Positions 1 to 6,469 of a stretch of DNA of 14,873 nucleotides are shown here, piece by piece. The stretch covers positions 1 to 14,873 of the forward strand of contig CAJTMC010000064.1 of the NCBI GenBank assembly GCA_910577115.1. The letters are read 5' to 3'. Under the pieces are notes generated by a model that did no database searches, was not told where the DNA came from, and saw nothing but the letters and a program-made list of their open reading frames with translations. This DNA comes from an uncultured Lachnospiraceae bacterium (GTDB lineage Bacteria; Bacillota; Clostridia; Lachnospirales; Lachnospiraceae). Numbering within the stretch: position 1 is the first letter of the stretch; each line of letters opens with the position of its first letter. Made by a program: the position numbers and the translations under genes.

Positions 1-512
1 AAAATACAGATGCAAGGGGTAGCCAGTTTAGATACCCCTTTAGCAGACGATTACAGTTTGACACTTTCCGATACCATACAAGCCGATTTTAGCCTTGAAG
101 ATGAAACAATAGATAAAATGTATGCCGAACACTCTAAAAGCCAATTATGGGGCATTGTGGAACATTTTACAAGCAATAGAGAGAATAATATAATAAGGGA
201 GATATTCATAAATAATCGGACAATGGCAGCGGTGCCAGAGAGCAGGGCATAACCATAGACAGAATACGCCAGATAAAGGAAAAAGGACTGCGGCGGTTAC
301 GGACAGGCAAGGCAAAGCGTGAATTATTGGAAAAATTTGATATTGTGGAGGCCGGGACATACAGAAACAGTATGAATAAATTCAATGAGCATGGGTTTAC
401 TTCTACGGTGGAGTATATCGCTTTACGCAGGGCAGAATTACAGGCAGAGTATGAAAAGCACAAAAGACAGGTAGAAATTATGCTTGAGCAGAGAAAAAGA
501 AAGTGTCTGTAA
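1..512 (+). pseudogene. RNA polymerase sigma-70-like factor, frameshifted, 5' end outside window
   Basis: The reading frame is open from the window edge, so the true start is probably upstream; the first ATG is at 10. Frame 1 runs to a TAA at 250-252. The same protein resumes in frame 3 from about base 234 and ends with TAA at 510-512. Joining them with one extra base at about 234 gives a continuous sigma region 4 helix-turn-helix: NNRTMAAV then REQGITIDRIRQIKEKGLRRLR, split by the lesion. After it comes a basic coiled tail ending in KRKCL. This is the architecture of small sigma-70-like factors found in conjugative elements of Clostridia (family knowledge). With the frame broken inside the DNA-recognition helix, the product should be inactive. 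The simplest explanation is loss of one G. The element assignment is inference; no integrase or excisionase is visible here. Confidence 0.75.
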
Positions 513-850
513 ATAGCGGTTAAATGTAAATCGTAACTCTATTGTAACACCATATATAGCCGAAAAGCTTTTATTTTCAAGGGTACATAATTACGTAAGA
601 GATAATTTTAAGACAAATAAGAGATTTTATAAAACCCTTGAAAGTCCAGTATTTTCAAGGGTTTTCTTTATGTCTGCGTTTTCTGAAATTGTGGTAAAAG
701 GTGCAGAATTTTGAAGCGTAGCACACACATGGCTTATTATTTTAATTGTATTCTCTGCTAACCGCTGTTAACGACAGCTTTACGTAATCGGAGCGAAATC
801 AAAGCATATCAGATTTTGGACATTAAAGATAAGCACCTGATATTTCAATT
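513..850. other. non-coding stretch after the sigma relic
   Basis: No convincing gene is visible. It holds the hairpin terminator at 631-667 and an AT-rich stretch. A short open stretch ending near 846 in one frame has no start codon or ribosome site. This is probably remnant mobile-element sequence. Confidence 0.4.
631..667 (+). terminator. intrinsic terminator-like hairpin
   Basis: A perfect 13-bp stem (631-643 with 653-665) encloses a 9-base loop. The 5' arm is AAAACCCTTGAAA and the 3' arm TTTCAAGGGTTTT, followed by CTTTA. The flanking A and T runs let it work on both strands. It would end transcripts coming from the sigma relic. Confidence 0.7.
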
Positions 851-1006
851 ATGGTGATAACAGGGGAAACAAAAGAAGAACTTTTACAGAGGATAGAGCA
901 ATGCAGACGGGAGTTGATAGGAGCCGGAGAAAATCTATATGAGTATTTTCAGCTTGTAGAGTCAAAGAGGGCAGCAGTATATCACTTTCCTAACGGTTTG
1001 CATTAA
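851..1006 (+). CDS. small hypothetical protein (51 aa), doubtful
   Basis: ATG to TAA encodes 51 residues. The first 25 are charged and helix-prone (KEELLQRIEQCRREL), followed by ENLYEYFQLVESKRAAVYHF. I do not recognise the family. The start of the helix recalls Spo0E-like phosphatases, but their Ser-x-x-x-Asp motif is absent. No Shine-Dalgarno site precedes the ATG (upstream bases are GATATTTCAATT), which argues against efficient translation. It lies just before the antisense-RNA promoter at 1019. It may be a real small gene or the end of a degraded one. Confidence 0.3.
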   Translation: MVITGETKEELLQRIEQCRRELIGAGENLYEYFQLVESKRAAVYHFPNGLH

Positions 1007-1018
1007 CAGAATTTATTC

Positions 1019-1047
1019 TTGAATTTATTCGGGGATTATGCTATATT
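1019..1047 (+). promoter_or_regulatory. promoter of the antisense RNA
   Basis: A -35 box TTGAAT (1019-1024) and a -10 box TATATT (1042-1047) are separated by 17 bases. A TG dinucleotide one base before the -10 makes an extended -10. Transcription should begin near 1054, facing the toxin gene. Confidence 0.65.
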
Positions 1048-1053
1048 ATAGAT

Positions 1054-1148
1054 ACAAAAGAGGAAACAACCGCCCACAAAGTGGTTGACCTCCGAGATAA
1101 GTTTTTAAGCCTGCCTAGACCGCTAAGTACAAGGTAGGCTTATTTATT
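1054..1148 (+). ncRNA. predicted antisense RNA (antitoxin) opposite the holin-like toxin mRNA
   Basis: This is inferred from a strong promoter at 1019-1047 and a terminator hairpin at 1107-1141, with no open reading frame between. The roughly 95-base RNA would be fully complementary to the 3' untranslated end of the toxin mRNA, including its terminator loop and the last bases around the stop codon. This matches type I toxin-antitoxin modules in which convergent RNAs share an overlapping terminator region (Fst/RNAI-RNAII style). Expression is not shown by sequence; the layout is. Confidence 0.55.
1055..1087 (-). terminator. intrinsic terminator of the toxin mRNA
   Basis: Read on the minus strand, CAACCAC (1087-1081) pairs across a TTT loop with GTG...GGTTG (1077-1067), with a small bulge. 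A T-rich run (TTTCCTCTTTTG) follows. It lies about 60 bases past the toxin stop codon. Confidence 0.6.
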
Positions 1149-1149
1149 T
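1107..1149 (+). terminator. intrinsic terminator of the antisense RNA
   Basis: AAGCCTGCCT (1107-1116) pairs with AGGTAGGCTT (1132-1141) across a 15-base loop, then TATTTATTT. One pair is G-U in the plus-strand RNA but A-C in the minus-strand RNA. The hairpin therefore favours the plus strand, and the T-rich tail is also on that side. Confidence 0.6.
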
Positions 1150-1269
1150 CCGCTTGCTATTCCTATCAATATAGGCAAGCAGCGCAATCAGGAAATTATC
1201 GCCCAAAAATAACAGGCTTAAGGTAAGGTAAGGTAAGGTAAGGTAAGGTAAGGTAAGGTATGTATCCAT
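1144..1269 (-). CDS. putative holin-like toxin (type I toxin peptide, 41 aa)
   Basis: This short gene codes for a single-span hydrophobic peptide with a charged tail. The body LLFLGDNFLIALLAYIDRNSKRK is the signature layout of the holin-like toxin family (Hol_Tox) of Firmicutes: about 20 hydrophobic residues, then D/R/N/K and a terminal KRK. Members are thought to insert in the cell's own membrane and be silenced by an antisense RNA (family knowledge). The start is ATG at 1269, eight bases after an excellent GGGGAGG site. Residues 4-17 read Y-L-T-L-P repeatedly because they are encoded by eight copies of a 5-bp unit. Without six of these units the peptide would be 31 residues, close to the usual length. 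The frame is intact with eight copies. Convergent to a predicted antisense RNA. Confidence 0.75.
   Translation of the reverse strand: MDTYLTLPYLTLPYLTLSLLFLGDNFLIALLAYIDRNSKRK
1221..1260. repeat. 8 x AGGTA pentanucleotide tandem repeat inside the toxin gene
   Basis: Forty bases of perfect tandem AGGTA (TACCT on the coding strand), lying just after the third codon of the holin-like toxin. The unit is not a multiple of three, so gain or loss of one or two units shifts the frame and three restore it. This is the structure of a slipped-strand contingency locus. Confidence 0.95.
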
Positions 1270-1277
1270 CTGCACCA

Positions 1278-1305
1278 CCTCCCCTCTTTTTCAAGTTTAG
1301 GGAGG
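1278..1305 (-). promoter_or_regulatory. toxin ribosome-binding site and sequestering hairpin
   Basis: On the minus strand the Shine-Dalgarno GGGAGG (1283-1278) can pair with CCTCCC 17 bases upstream (1305-1300), extended by wobble pairs at both ends. Such sequestration of the ribosome site in the leader is common in type I toxin mRNAs. The effect here is inferred. Confidence 0.5.
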
Positions 1306-1339
1306 CTACCACCTTGCAACACGATTGTTCCTCTCCGAT

Positions 1340-1368
1340 ATTCTATCATATTCTTTGTTTTGTGACAA
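1340..1368 (-). promoter_or_regulatory. promoter of the toxin mRNA
   Basis: Minus-strand -35 TTGTCA (1368-1363) and -10 TAGAAT (1345-1340) are 17 bases apart, with TG one base before the -10 (extended -10). The start would be near 1333, giving a leader of about 64 bases before the ATG. Confidence 0.65.
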
Positions 1369-1423
1369 TTCTCATTGATACATAAAGATAAGTTTTTTCA
1401 TTCGTGCGTCAGGATTTTGATTC

Positions 1424-1460
1424 CTACAAAATTGTAGTCTGAAAGTCATCTTACAGTAAG
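1424..1460 (+). promoter_or_regulatory. two short palindromes upstream of the ABC transporter
   Basis: CTACAA-AA-TTGTAG (1424-1437) and CTTAC-A-GTAAG (1450-1460) lie 13 bases apart, about 120 bases before the transporter start. They may be operator sites for a regulator of the exporter. No regulator gene is next to them, and I could not place a convincing -35/-10 pair in 1370-1575. Confidence 0.35.
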
Positions 1461-1581
1461 GTTGTCGTGAGATACTTCCAATAACAACAATGTAAAGCAT
1501 ACTACTGCTTTTGGCATTATGAAACCATAAGTTGAATAAAAGGCGGAATGCTTTGCATGGAAAGAATGAGGTGTAATGATT

Positions 1582-2265
1582 ATGGACTTATTGGAAGTAC
1601 AATCAATTTCCAAAACGTATGGCAGCGGTGAAACAGCCGTCAGAGCCTTGAAAAATGTGAGTTTTTCGGTTCCGAAGGGCGAATTTGTTACAGTGGTTGG
1701 CGAGTCGGGATCCGGTAAAAGTACGCTTTTAAATATGCTCGGTGCGCTGGATACGCCGACTTCCGGAAAAGTATTGATTGATGGGAACGATACTTTTGCC
1801 ATGAAAGAGAATGCACTGACGGTATTTCGCCGCAGAAATATCGGATTTATCTTTCAGGCATTTAATTTGGTTCCGGAGCTGACTGTGGAGCAAAATATGA
1901 TATTTCCGCTATTGCTGGATTACCAGAAACCAAACCGGAAGTATTTGGAGGAATTACTGGCGGTACTTAATTTAAAAGAACGCCGTCACCACCTGCCAAA
2001 CCAGTTGTCGGGAGGACAGCAGCAGAGAGTTGCAATCGGGCGTGCGCTGATTACACGACCGTCGCTCATTTTGGCAGACGAACCGACCGGCAATTTGGAC
2101 ACGCAAAACAGCAGTGAGGTCATCGCTTTGTTAAAGGAAGCGTCAAGGAAATATGAGCAGACGATTATAATGATTACGCACAACCGAAGCATTGCGCAGA
2201 CTGCGGACAGGGTATTGCAGGTGTCGGACGGTGTGCTGACCGATTTTGGGAGGTGCCGCGAATGA
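1582..2265 (+). CDS. ABC transporter ATP-binding protein (MacB/LolD/BceA-type)
   Basis: This is the cytoplasmic ATPase subunit that powers the FtsX-type permease encoded next. All nucleotide-binding motifs are present: Walker A GESGSGKST (residues 40-48), Q-loop Gln92, signature LSGGQQQR (142-149), Walker B ending ILADEP (163-168) with GNLD D-loop, and H-loop His200. At 227 residues it has the normal length for this subfamily. Two ATGs are possible, 1576 and 1582. GAGGTG at 1568-1573 leaves 2 bases before the first and 8 before the second, so I prefer 1582. The stop TGA overlaps the permease start (ATGA), indicating translational coupling. Relatives export antimicrobial peptides, macrolides or lipoproteins; the substrate cannot be read here. 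With the permease broken, this ATPase may have no partner. Confidence 0.92.
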   Translation: MDLLEVQSISKTYGSGETAVRALKNVSFSVPKGEFVTVVGESGSGKSTLLNMLGALDTPTSGKVLIDGNDTFAMKENALTVFRRRNIGFIFQAFNLVPELTVEQNMIFPLLLDYQKPNRKYLEELLAVLNLKERRHHLPNQLSGGQQQRVAIGRALITRPSLILADEPTGNLDTQNSSEVIALLKEASRKYEQTIIMITHNRSIAQTADRVLQVSDGVLTDFGRCRE

Positions 2266-4659
2266 AAAGCTATCTGAGTCTCATTCCAATAGCGGCGCGC
2301 GTCCGCAGAAAACAGAGCAAAATGATTATTTTGTGCATTGTCCTTTCGGTGTTTTTGGTAACCACTATTTTTTCGCTTGTGGACTCTGTGCGCAAAATGG
2401 AAACAGCAAACGCTATTGACAAAGGAGGGTACTGGCATATCCGAATTGATGGAATTGGGGAGGACGAGGCAGAGGAGATTGCGATGCGTTCGGAAGTTGC
2501 CGTTTCTTCATGGTATGATGTGCTCAATCTTGATAATAATTTAACAATAGATAAAGCGTACTATATTGAAGGCGCACAGACAGTGATATGTGGTATTGAG
2601 CAAGCGTTTATTGGCGATATCATGCATTATTTCAGTGAGGGTGCACATGTAATAGATGAAAATGCAGTCATTCTTACGGAAAATGCGCAGGAGCTGCTAG
2701 GTGTCAATATAGGAGATACGATTACACTGCATACGCCGGCGGGAGATTATGATTTTATGGTATCGGGATTTCGCATCAGTGGTAACGGGAAATATGTGAG
2801 TTCCAACGGTGGCGAGACAAGCGCGCTGCTGGTAAAGGAGCATCAGGTAGGCGCATTTATGAATATCCATACGTTTCGCAGGATTTGCAGTGAAAACGGC
2901 GAGACAAGCGCTCCGCAGTATTATATTCAGCTTCAAAAGCACACGAATCTGAAAAAAGCGCTTGCCGCAATTAAGAAGCAATATGGATTGCCGGATGAGA
3001 ATGTGCACCTGCATACGATTCTGATGGCAGCAGGCGGAATAACCGACAAGGATTATATTAAAAACGTCTATCCGGTTGTGGGGGTGTTGTTTTTACTGAT
3101 TATGGCAGCAGGTGTTTTCATGATTTCCGGCAGCATGAACAGTAATGTGGCACAGAGACTGCAATTTTTCGGAATGCTGCGCTGCATCGGGGCAAGCAAA
3201 AGCCAAATTATCCGTTTTGTCCGACTGGAGACACTGAACTGGTGTAAAACGGCTGTTCCAATCGGTTCCATGCTTGGTATTATAACGACATGGGCGGTCA
3301 ATGCAGGTCTGAAATGTTTTGTCGGCGGTGAGCTTTCCGATATCCCTGTTTTTACGGTAAGTGCAGCAGGTATTTTGTGTGGTGTGGTAATCGGGGTGGC
3401 TACGGTTTTCCTTGCGGCGCAGGCTCCGGCAAAACGTGCGGCAAAGGTATCTCCGGTGGCGGCGGTAACGGGAAACGCAGGGGATACGAAACAGGTCAGA
3501 CATGCCGTCAATATGCGCTTTGGCAAGATTGAAACGGCACTTGGCATTCACCATGCGGTGTCGGCAAAGAAAAACCTTTTGCTGCTGACCGGCTCGTTTG
3601 CGCTGAGTATTATCCTGTTTCTCTGCTTTTCGGTATTGATTGCGCTTGTGGATTGTATGCTGCCGCAAAAAGCATCTTCCCCTGATTTGGATATTGCAAG
3701 CGCTGACCATACGAATTCTGTTGATGCGTCGCTGCTTGATGAAATTAAGGGCATTGACGGTGTTGCACACGCATTTGGCAGGAGAGTCTGTTTTGATATG
3801 CCTGCTACATTTCAAAAGGAAGTGCAGTCGGAAACAATTGATTTGATGTCCTATGACGACTATCAGCTGGAACTGCTTGCCAAAGACAGTGATCTTAGAA
3901 AAGGAAGTAACCTCGCAAAGATGTACGAGGACAGTCATAGCGTGCTTGTCATTTGGGATTAGGGTATGACGCTGGAAATAGGCGACTTGATTGATGTGGG
4001 AGATGAAATGGTTGAGATTGTCGGAATGCTGAAGTATAGTCCGTTTAGTAATGACGGGCGTTCCGGCGGAAAAATCAATGTCATTTCGATGGAGGAAACC
4101 TTTACAAGGCTTACCGGAATTACGGATTATGCAATTATCGACGTGCAGATGAAAAGCAAATCAACAAATGAGAATAGTGACGCGGTAGAACAAATCCGCA
4201 TGCTGTCAGGCGCTTATACGTTTCGGGATCGGCGCGAGGAAAGCATCAGCAGTATGTATTATGCATTTTTGACTTTTACGTATGGATTTCTCGCGATTAT
4301 TGCTTTGATTGCGCTGCTGAATATTATGAACAGTATTTCCATGAGCGTATCCGCGCGCATCAATCAGTACGGCGTCATGCGGGCGATTGGAATGAGCGCG
4401 TGGCAGCTTACCAAAATGGTTGCTGTTGAAACGCTTACGTATTCGGTTTTTGGTTGTGTTGTCGGTTGTACTGCCGCTTAGCAAATATATGTACGATAAC
4501 TTGATAACGGCGCATTTTTACTATGCCGCATGGAGCGTGCCTGTTGTGCAGATTGTTGTTATTGTGCTGTTTGTTTTTGCGGCGGCGTTCGCGGCAATTT
4601 ATACACCGTTGAAACGGATTCGGGAAATGGAAGTGACGGGAACGATTAATGAATTGTAA
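2262..4659 (+). pseudogene. FtsX/MacB-family ABC permease, broken by one stop codon and one frameshift
   Basis: Begins at ATG 2262 (overlapping the ATPase stop, six bases after GGGAGGTG). Frame 3 stops at TAG 3960-3962, then continues in the same frame with clear protein to TAA 4479-4481. The last part (from about VLPLSKYMYD) is in frame 1 and ends at TAA 4657-4659, so a base was gained or two lost between about 4455 and 4478. Joined, it is a protein of about 799 residues: one N-terminal membrane segment (MIILCIVLSVFLV), an extracytoplasmic domain, a first FtsX domain with three segments, another segment (LLLLTGSFALSIILFLCFSV), a second extracytoplasmic domain, and a second FtsX domain with the QYGVMRAIG loop. 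This fits the long two-FtsX-domain permeases of Firmicutes paired with such ATPases. With both lesions the second FtsX domain cannot be made in one chain. Confidence 0.85.
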
Positions 4660-4663
4660 GGAT

Positions 4664-4696
4664 ACAGGCGGCTTTTGAGGAATCAAACCCGCCTGT
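4664..4696. terminator. hairpin between convergent genes
   Basis: ACAGGCGG (4664-4671) pairs perfectly with CCGCCTGT (4689-4696) over a 17-base loop. It sits between the end of the permease and the end of the minus-strand endonuclease gene. Neither side has a good T-run, so termination is plausible but not strong. Confidence 0.4.
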
Positions 4697-4714
4697 TGTG
4701 TAGGTTGAAAAAGG

Positions 4715-5239
4715 TTACAAACCGAGTGCGCTTAATGGCAGAACATCAAAATAATAGGGACACCCTAATGCTTTCATATAATCATAATAATCTTGGTATT
4801 TTGGGGTGTTGAACCATTTTGAGGATAACAAATAAATATACTGTACGTTGTAGTTTATGGGAGCTAATAATTTTTGGTATTCCAAAATTTTGAAAGGGAA
4901 AGTAGCTAATTTTTCGTCAACAGACCCGCCTTGACTTTGGAACTTTTTTTCTATGATGTAAACAGTATAATTTAGTTCATTAATAAAAGCTTCATCAGGC
5001 TCCCACCGTTTTGAGTTATAATCAAGATAATTGATTCCGTGTTCTTGTAAAAAGACATTTGAAAAAGCGATTTTGTTTATGGAACGACCAATGAATTCGC
5101 CATTTCGATATACATCATATTGATTGATATCAAAACCAGCATTTATGAGTGCCAAATTCAAAGAAGTGGTTTGTTCGAATAAGAGTCCGTTTTGGTTTGT
5201 GCGAAAACCGCCTCCGGCTTTGTTGGGATTTTTTTGCAT
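4715..5239 (-). CDS. type II restriction endonuclease, PD-(D/E)XK superfamily
   Basis: Likely the cleaving partner of the divergent methyltransferase at 5622-6344. A PD-(D/E)XK-like core is visible: Pro81-Asp82, then Glu97-Lys-Lys99 after a hydrophobic strand (YTVYIIEKKFQ), followed by the GGSVDEKL stretch (104-111) seen in many restriction enzymes that follow this core. The N-terminal GGGFRTNQNGLLFEQTTSL also looks conserved. Length is 174 residues, compact but complete. The ATG at 5239 follows AGGAGG by seven bases and lies two bases after the controller gene's stop, so the two form one operon. I cannot assign a recognition sequence. Function rests on the motif plus the neighbouring controller and methyltransferase. 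Confidence 0.75.
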   Translation of the reverse strand: MQKNPNKAGGGFRTNQNGLLFEQTTSLNLALINAGFDINQYDVYRNGEFIGRSINKIAFSNVFLQEHGINYLDYNSKRWEPDEAFINELNYTVYIIEKKFQSQGGSVDEKLATFPFKILEYQKLLAPINYNVQYIYLLSSKWFNTPKYQDYYDYMKALGCPYYFDVLPLSALGL

Positions 5240-5241
5240 GT

Positions 5242-5478
5242 TTATACCTCCTGTTTAAAAAATTCAATAATTTCAACGCCAAGTACGTTTGCAATTTGAT
5301 TTAGCACAGAGATGGATAAACTCTTGTTACACTTGGACGCTTCGATTTTTGAAAGGTAGCTGATACTGATTTGTGCTTTTTCTGCCAGCTGCACTTGGGT
5401 TAATTTTGCTTGTTCTCTGTAACGTTTTATATTAATGCTTATCGTATGATATAAGTCAGTGTCATTATTGAAATGCAT
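5242..5478 (-). CDS. XRE-family controller (C) protein of the restriction-modification system
   Basis: A 78-residue protein that is almost entirely a lambda-repressor-like helix-turn-helix (TQVQLAEKAQISISYLSKIE, residues 27-46). This is the size and form of C proteins, which time endonuclease synthesis after a restriction system enters a new cell (family knowledge). The ATG at 5478 is preceded by AAAGAGG at a good distance. It is the first gene of the C-R operon and is divergent from the methyltransferase. Two near-identical TTCAC-N5-GTGAA palindromes between the divergent starts are its likely binding sites. A stand-alone repressor is a weaker alternative. Confidence 0.85.
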   Translation of the reverse strand: MHFNNDTDLYHTISINIKRYREQAKLTQVQLAEKAQISISYLSKIEASKCNKSLSISVLNQIANVLGVEIIEFFKQEV

Positions 5479-5490
5479 ATGGATACCTCT

Positions 5491-5505
5491 TTCACTATTT
5501 GTGAA
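5491..5505. promoter_or_regulatory. controller operator 1 (TTCAC-N5-GTGAA)
   Basis: Palindrome TTCACTATTTGTGAA. It covers the expected start point of the C-R transcript (about 5500), so binding here should repress that operon. It also lies at the upstream edge of the methyltransferase promoter. Confidence 0.6.
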
Positions 5506-5506
5506 T

Positions 5507-5535
5507 ATTATCTCATGATAGTTATGCTATATAAA
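5507..5535 (-). promoter_or_regulatory. C-R operon promoter with weak -35
   Basis: Minus-strand -10 GATAAT (5512-5507) with a poor -35 TTTATA (5535-5530) at 17 bases. Operator 2 begins at the base just upstream of the -35. A weak -35 with an activator site abutting it is the usual design of C-protein-activated promoters. Confidence 0.45.
5526..5533 (+). promoter_or_regulatory. methyltransferase promoter (extended -10)
   Basis: TATGCTATATA holds an extended -10 (TG, one base, TATATA at 5528-5533). No good -35 exists 17 bases upstream (ATATTA). The predicted start near 5540 falls inside operator 2, so the controller would repress this promoter when bound. Confidence 0.4.
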
Positions 5536-5550
5536 TTCACTTATAGTGAA
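5536..5550. promoter_or_regulatory. controller operator 2 (TTCAC-N5-GTGAA)
   Basis: Palindrome TTCACTTATAGTGAA with six-base arms. Its centre is 45 bp from that of operator 1. It adjoins the -35 of the C-R promoter (activation position) and covers the start of the methyltransferase transcript (repression position). Confidence 0.6.
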
Positions 5551-5621
5551 ATAAAATAATTGTGGATTTTTAATGGCGTTTGCGTTACAATAAAGAAGTT
5601 GGCAAAAAGGAGGTATGACTT

Positions 5622-6344
5622 ATTAATTTACAACCAAATAATTTTAGGCTTGAACCGACAACTGTCTGGTCATTTCCGAGCAGAGGGAGTTGGGCAACAC
5701 ATTCAGGTGTGTATCGGGGAAATTGGTCGCCATATGTACCGAGAAATCTGATACTTCGTTATTCTAATCCAAAAGAATGGGTTTTAGATCAATTTATGGG
5801 TAGTGGAACAACTTTAGTGGAGGCAAAGCTGCTCAGTCGAAATGCGGTAGGCGTTGATATTAATCCGCAATCTGTTTCAACTTCTGAAACAAATCTACAA
5901 TTCCAATGTGAAACAAAATCAAAGATATTGATACGAAATGGAAATGCTGCTAATTTGAATTTTATCAAAGACAATCGCATTGACCTTATCTGTACGCATC
6001 CGCCATATGCGAATATTATTCAGTATAGTAAGGGAATAAAAGGGGACATTTCACTGCTTGAAACGGATAAGTTTTTGGAAGAAATGAAGAAAGCAGCGAT
6101 GGAGTCTTATCGTGTATTAAAAAAGGGAAAAATATGTGCTGTTATGATTGGAGACATAAGGAAACATGGAAAAGTAGTTCCGCTTGGTTTCCACACAATG
6201 GAGTGCTTTCTTCAGGCTGGCTTTATGAATAAGGAGATTATTATAAAGAAACAGCATAATTGCCGCTCAACAAGTTATTGGGGGAAACAGCGCAATAGCT
6301 TTTTACTGTTAGAGCATGAGTATATCTTTGTGTTCCAAAAGTAA
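5622..6344 (+). CDS. DNA N4/N6 amino-methyltransferase of the type II system, probable AUU start
   Basis: Protects host DNA by methylating the site cut by the minus-strand endonuclease. Motif I DQFMGSGTT (residues 56-64) binds S-adenosylmethionine; the catalytic motif is HPPY (126-129), so the order is I then IV. The N-terminal PTTVWSFPSRGSWATH and YRGNWSPYVPRN stretches, a block that also looks conserved in this type of methyltransferase, are open in this frame upstream of the first GTG (5709). The frame reaches back only to 5619 (TGA at 5616-5618) and contains no ATG, GTG or TTG before that block. ATT at 5622 stands eight bases after a perfect AAAGGAGG (5606-5613), so initiation at AUU is most likely, giving 240 residues. 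An ATG at 5615 is one base from the ribosome site and stops at once. The alternative is a mutated ATG start. Confidence 0.8.
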   Translation: MNLQPNNFRLEPTTVWSFPSRGSWATHSGVYRGNWSPYVPRNLILRYSNPKEWVLDQFMGSGTTLVEAKLLSRNAVGVDINPQSVSTSETNLQFQCETKSKILIRNGNAANLNFIKDNRIDLICTHPPYANIIQYSKGIKGDISLLETDKFLEEMKKAAMESYRVLKKGKICAVMIGDIRKHGKVVPLGFHTMECFLQAGFMNKEIIIKKQHNCRSTSYWGKQRNSFLLLEHEYIFVFQK

Positions 6345-6391
6345 ATTGTTTTGCTGATTTTGAGATGAAGCTGTGACTTGGAAGGTTAGAG

Positions 6392-6420
6392 TTGTTATTT
6401 TTGGAATTAGCAAGTATAAT
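6392..6420 (+). promoter_or_regulatory. promoter of the DpnII-type operon
   Basis: -35 TTGTTA (6392-6397) and a consensus -10 TATAAT (6415-6420) with 17-base spacing. The start should be near 6427, about 43 bases before the first methyltransferase ATG. Confidence 0.7.
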
Positions 6421-6469
6421 AAATTATGTAAAAAATTGTCCGTAGGTGGAATTAGAGAAGAGGATTGAA

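Noticed and set aside
1221..1260. AGGTA array as a CRISPR or plasmid-type iteron
   Set aside because: The unit is five bases with no spacers, and it lies in the coding part of a toxin gene.
1424..1437. BlaI/MecI/CopY-type operator
   Set aside because: Those have TACA and TGTA two bases apart; here they are four apart, and no such regulator gene is nearby.
3093..3938. 281-residue open frame on the minus strand
   Set aside because: It lies wholly inside the permease gene, has no family features, is rich in Cys/His/Arg as expected of an antisense frame, and the plus frame shows clear FtsX protein.
5560..5751. 63-residue frame overlapping the methyltransferase start
   Set aside because: It is an alternative frame over the ribosome site and N-terminal codons of the methyltransferase; no ribosome site of its own.
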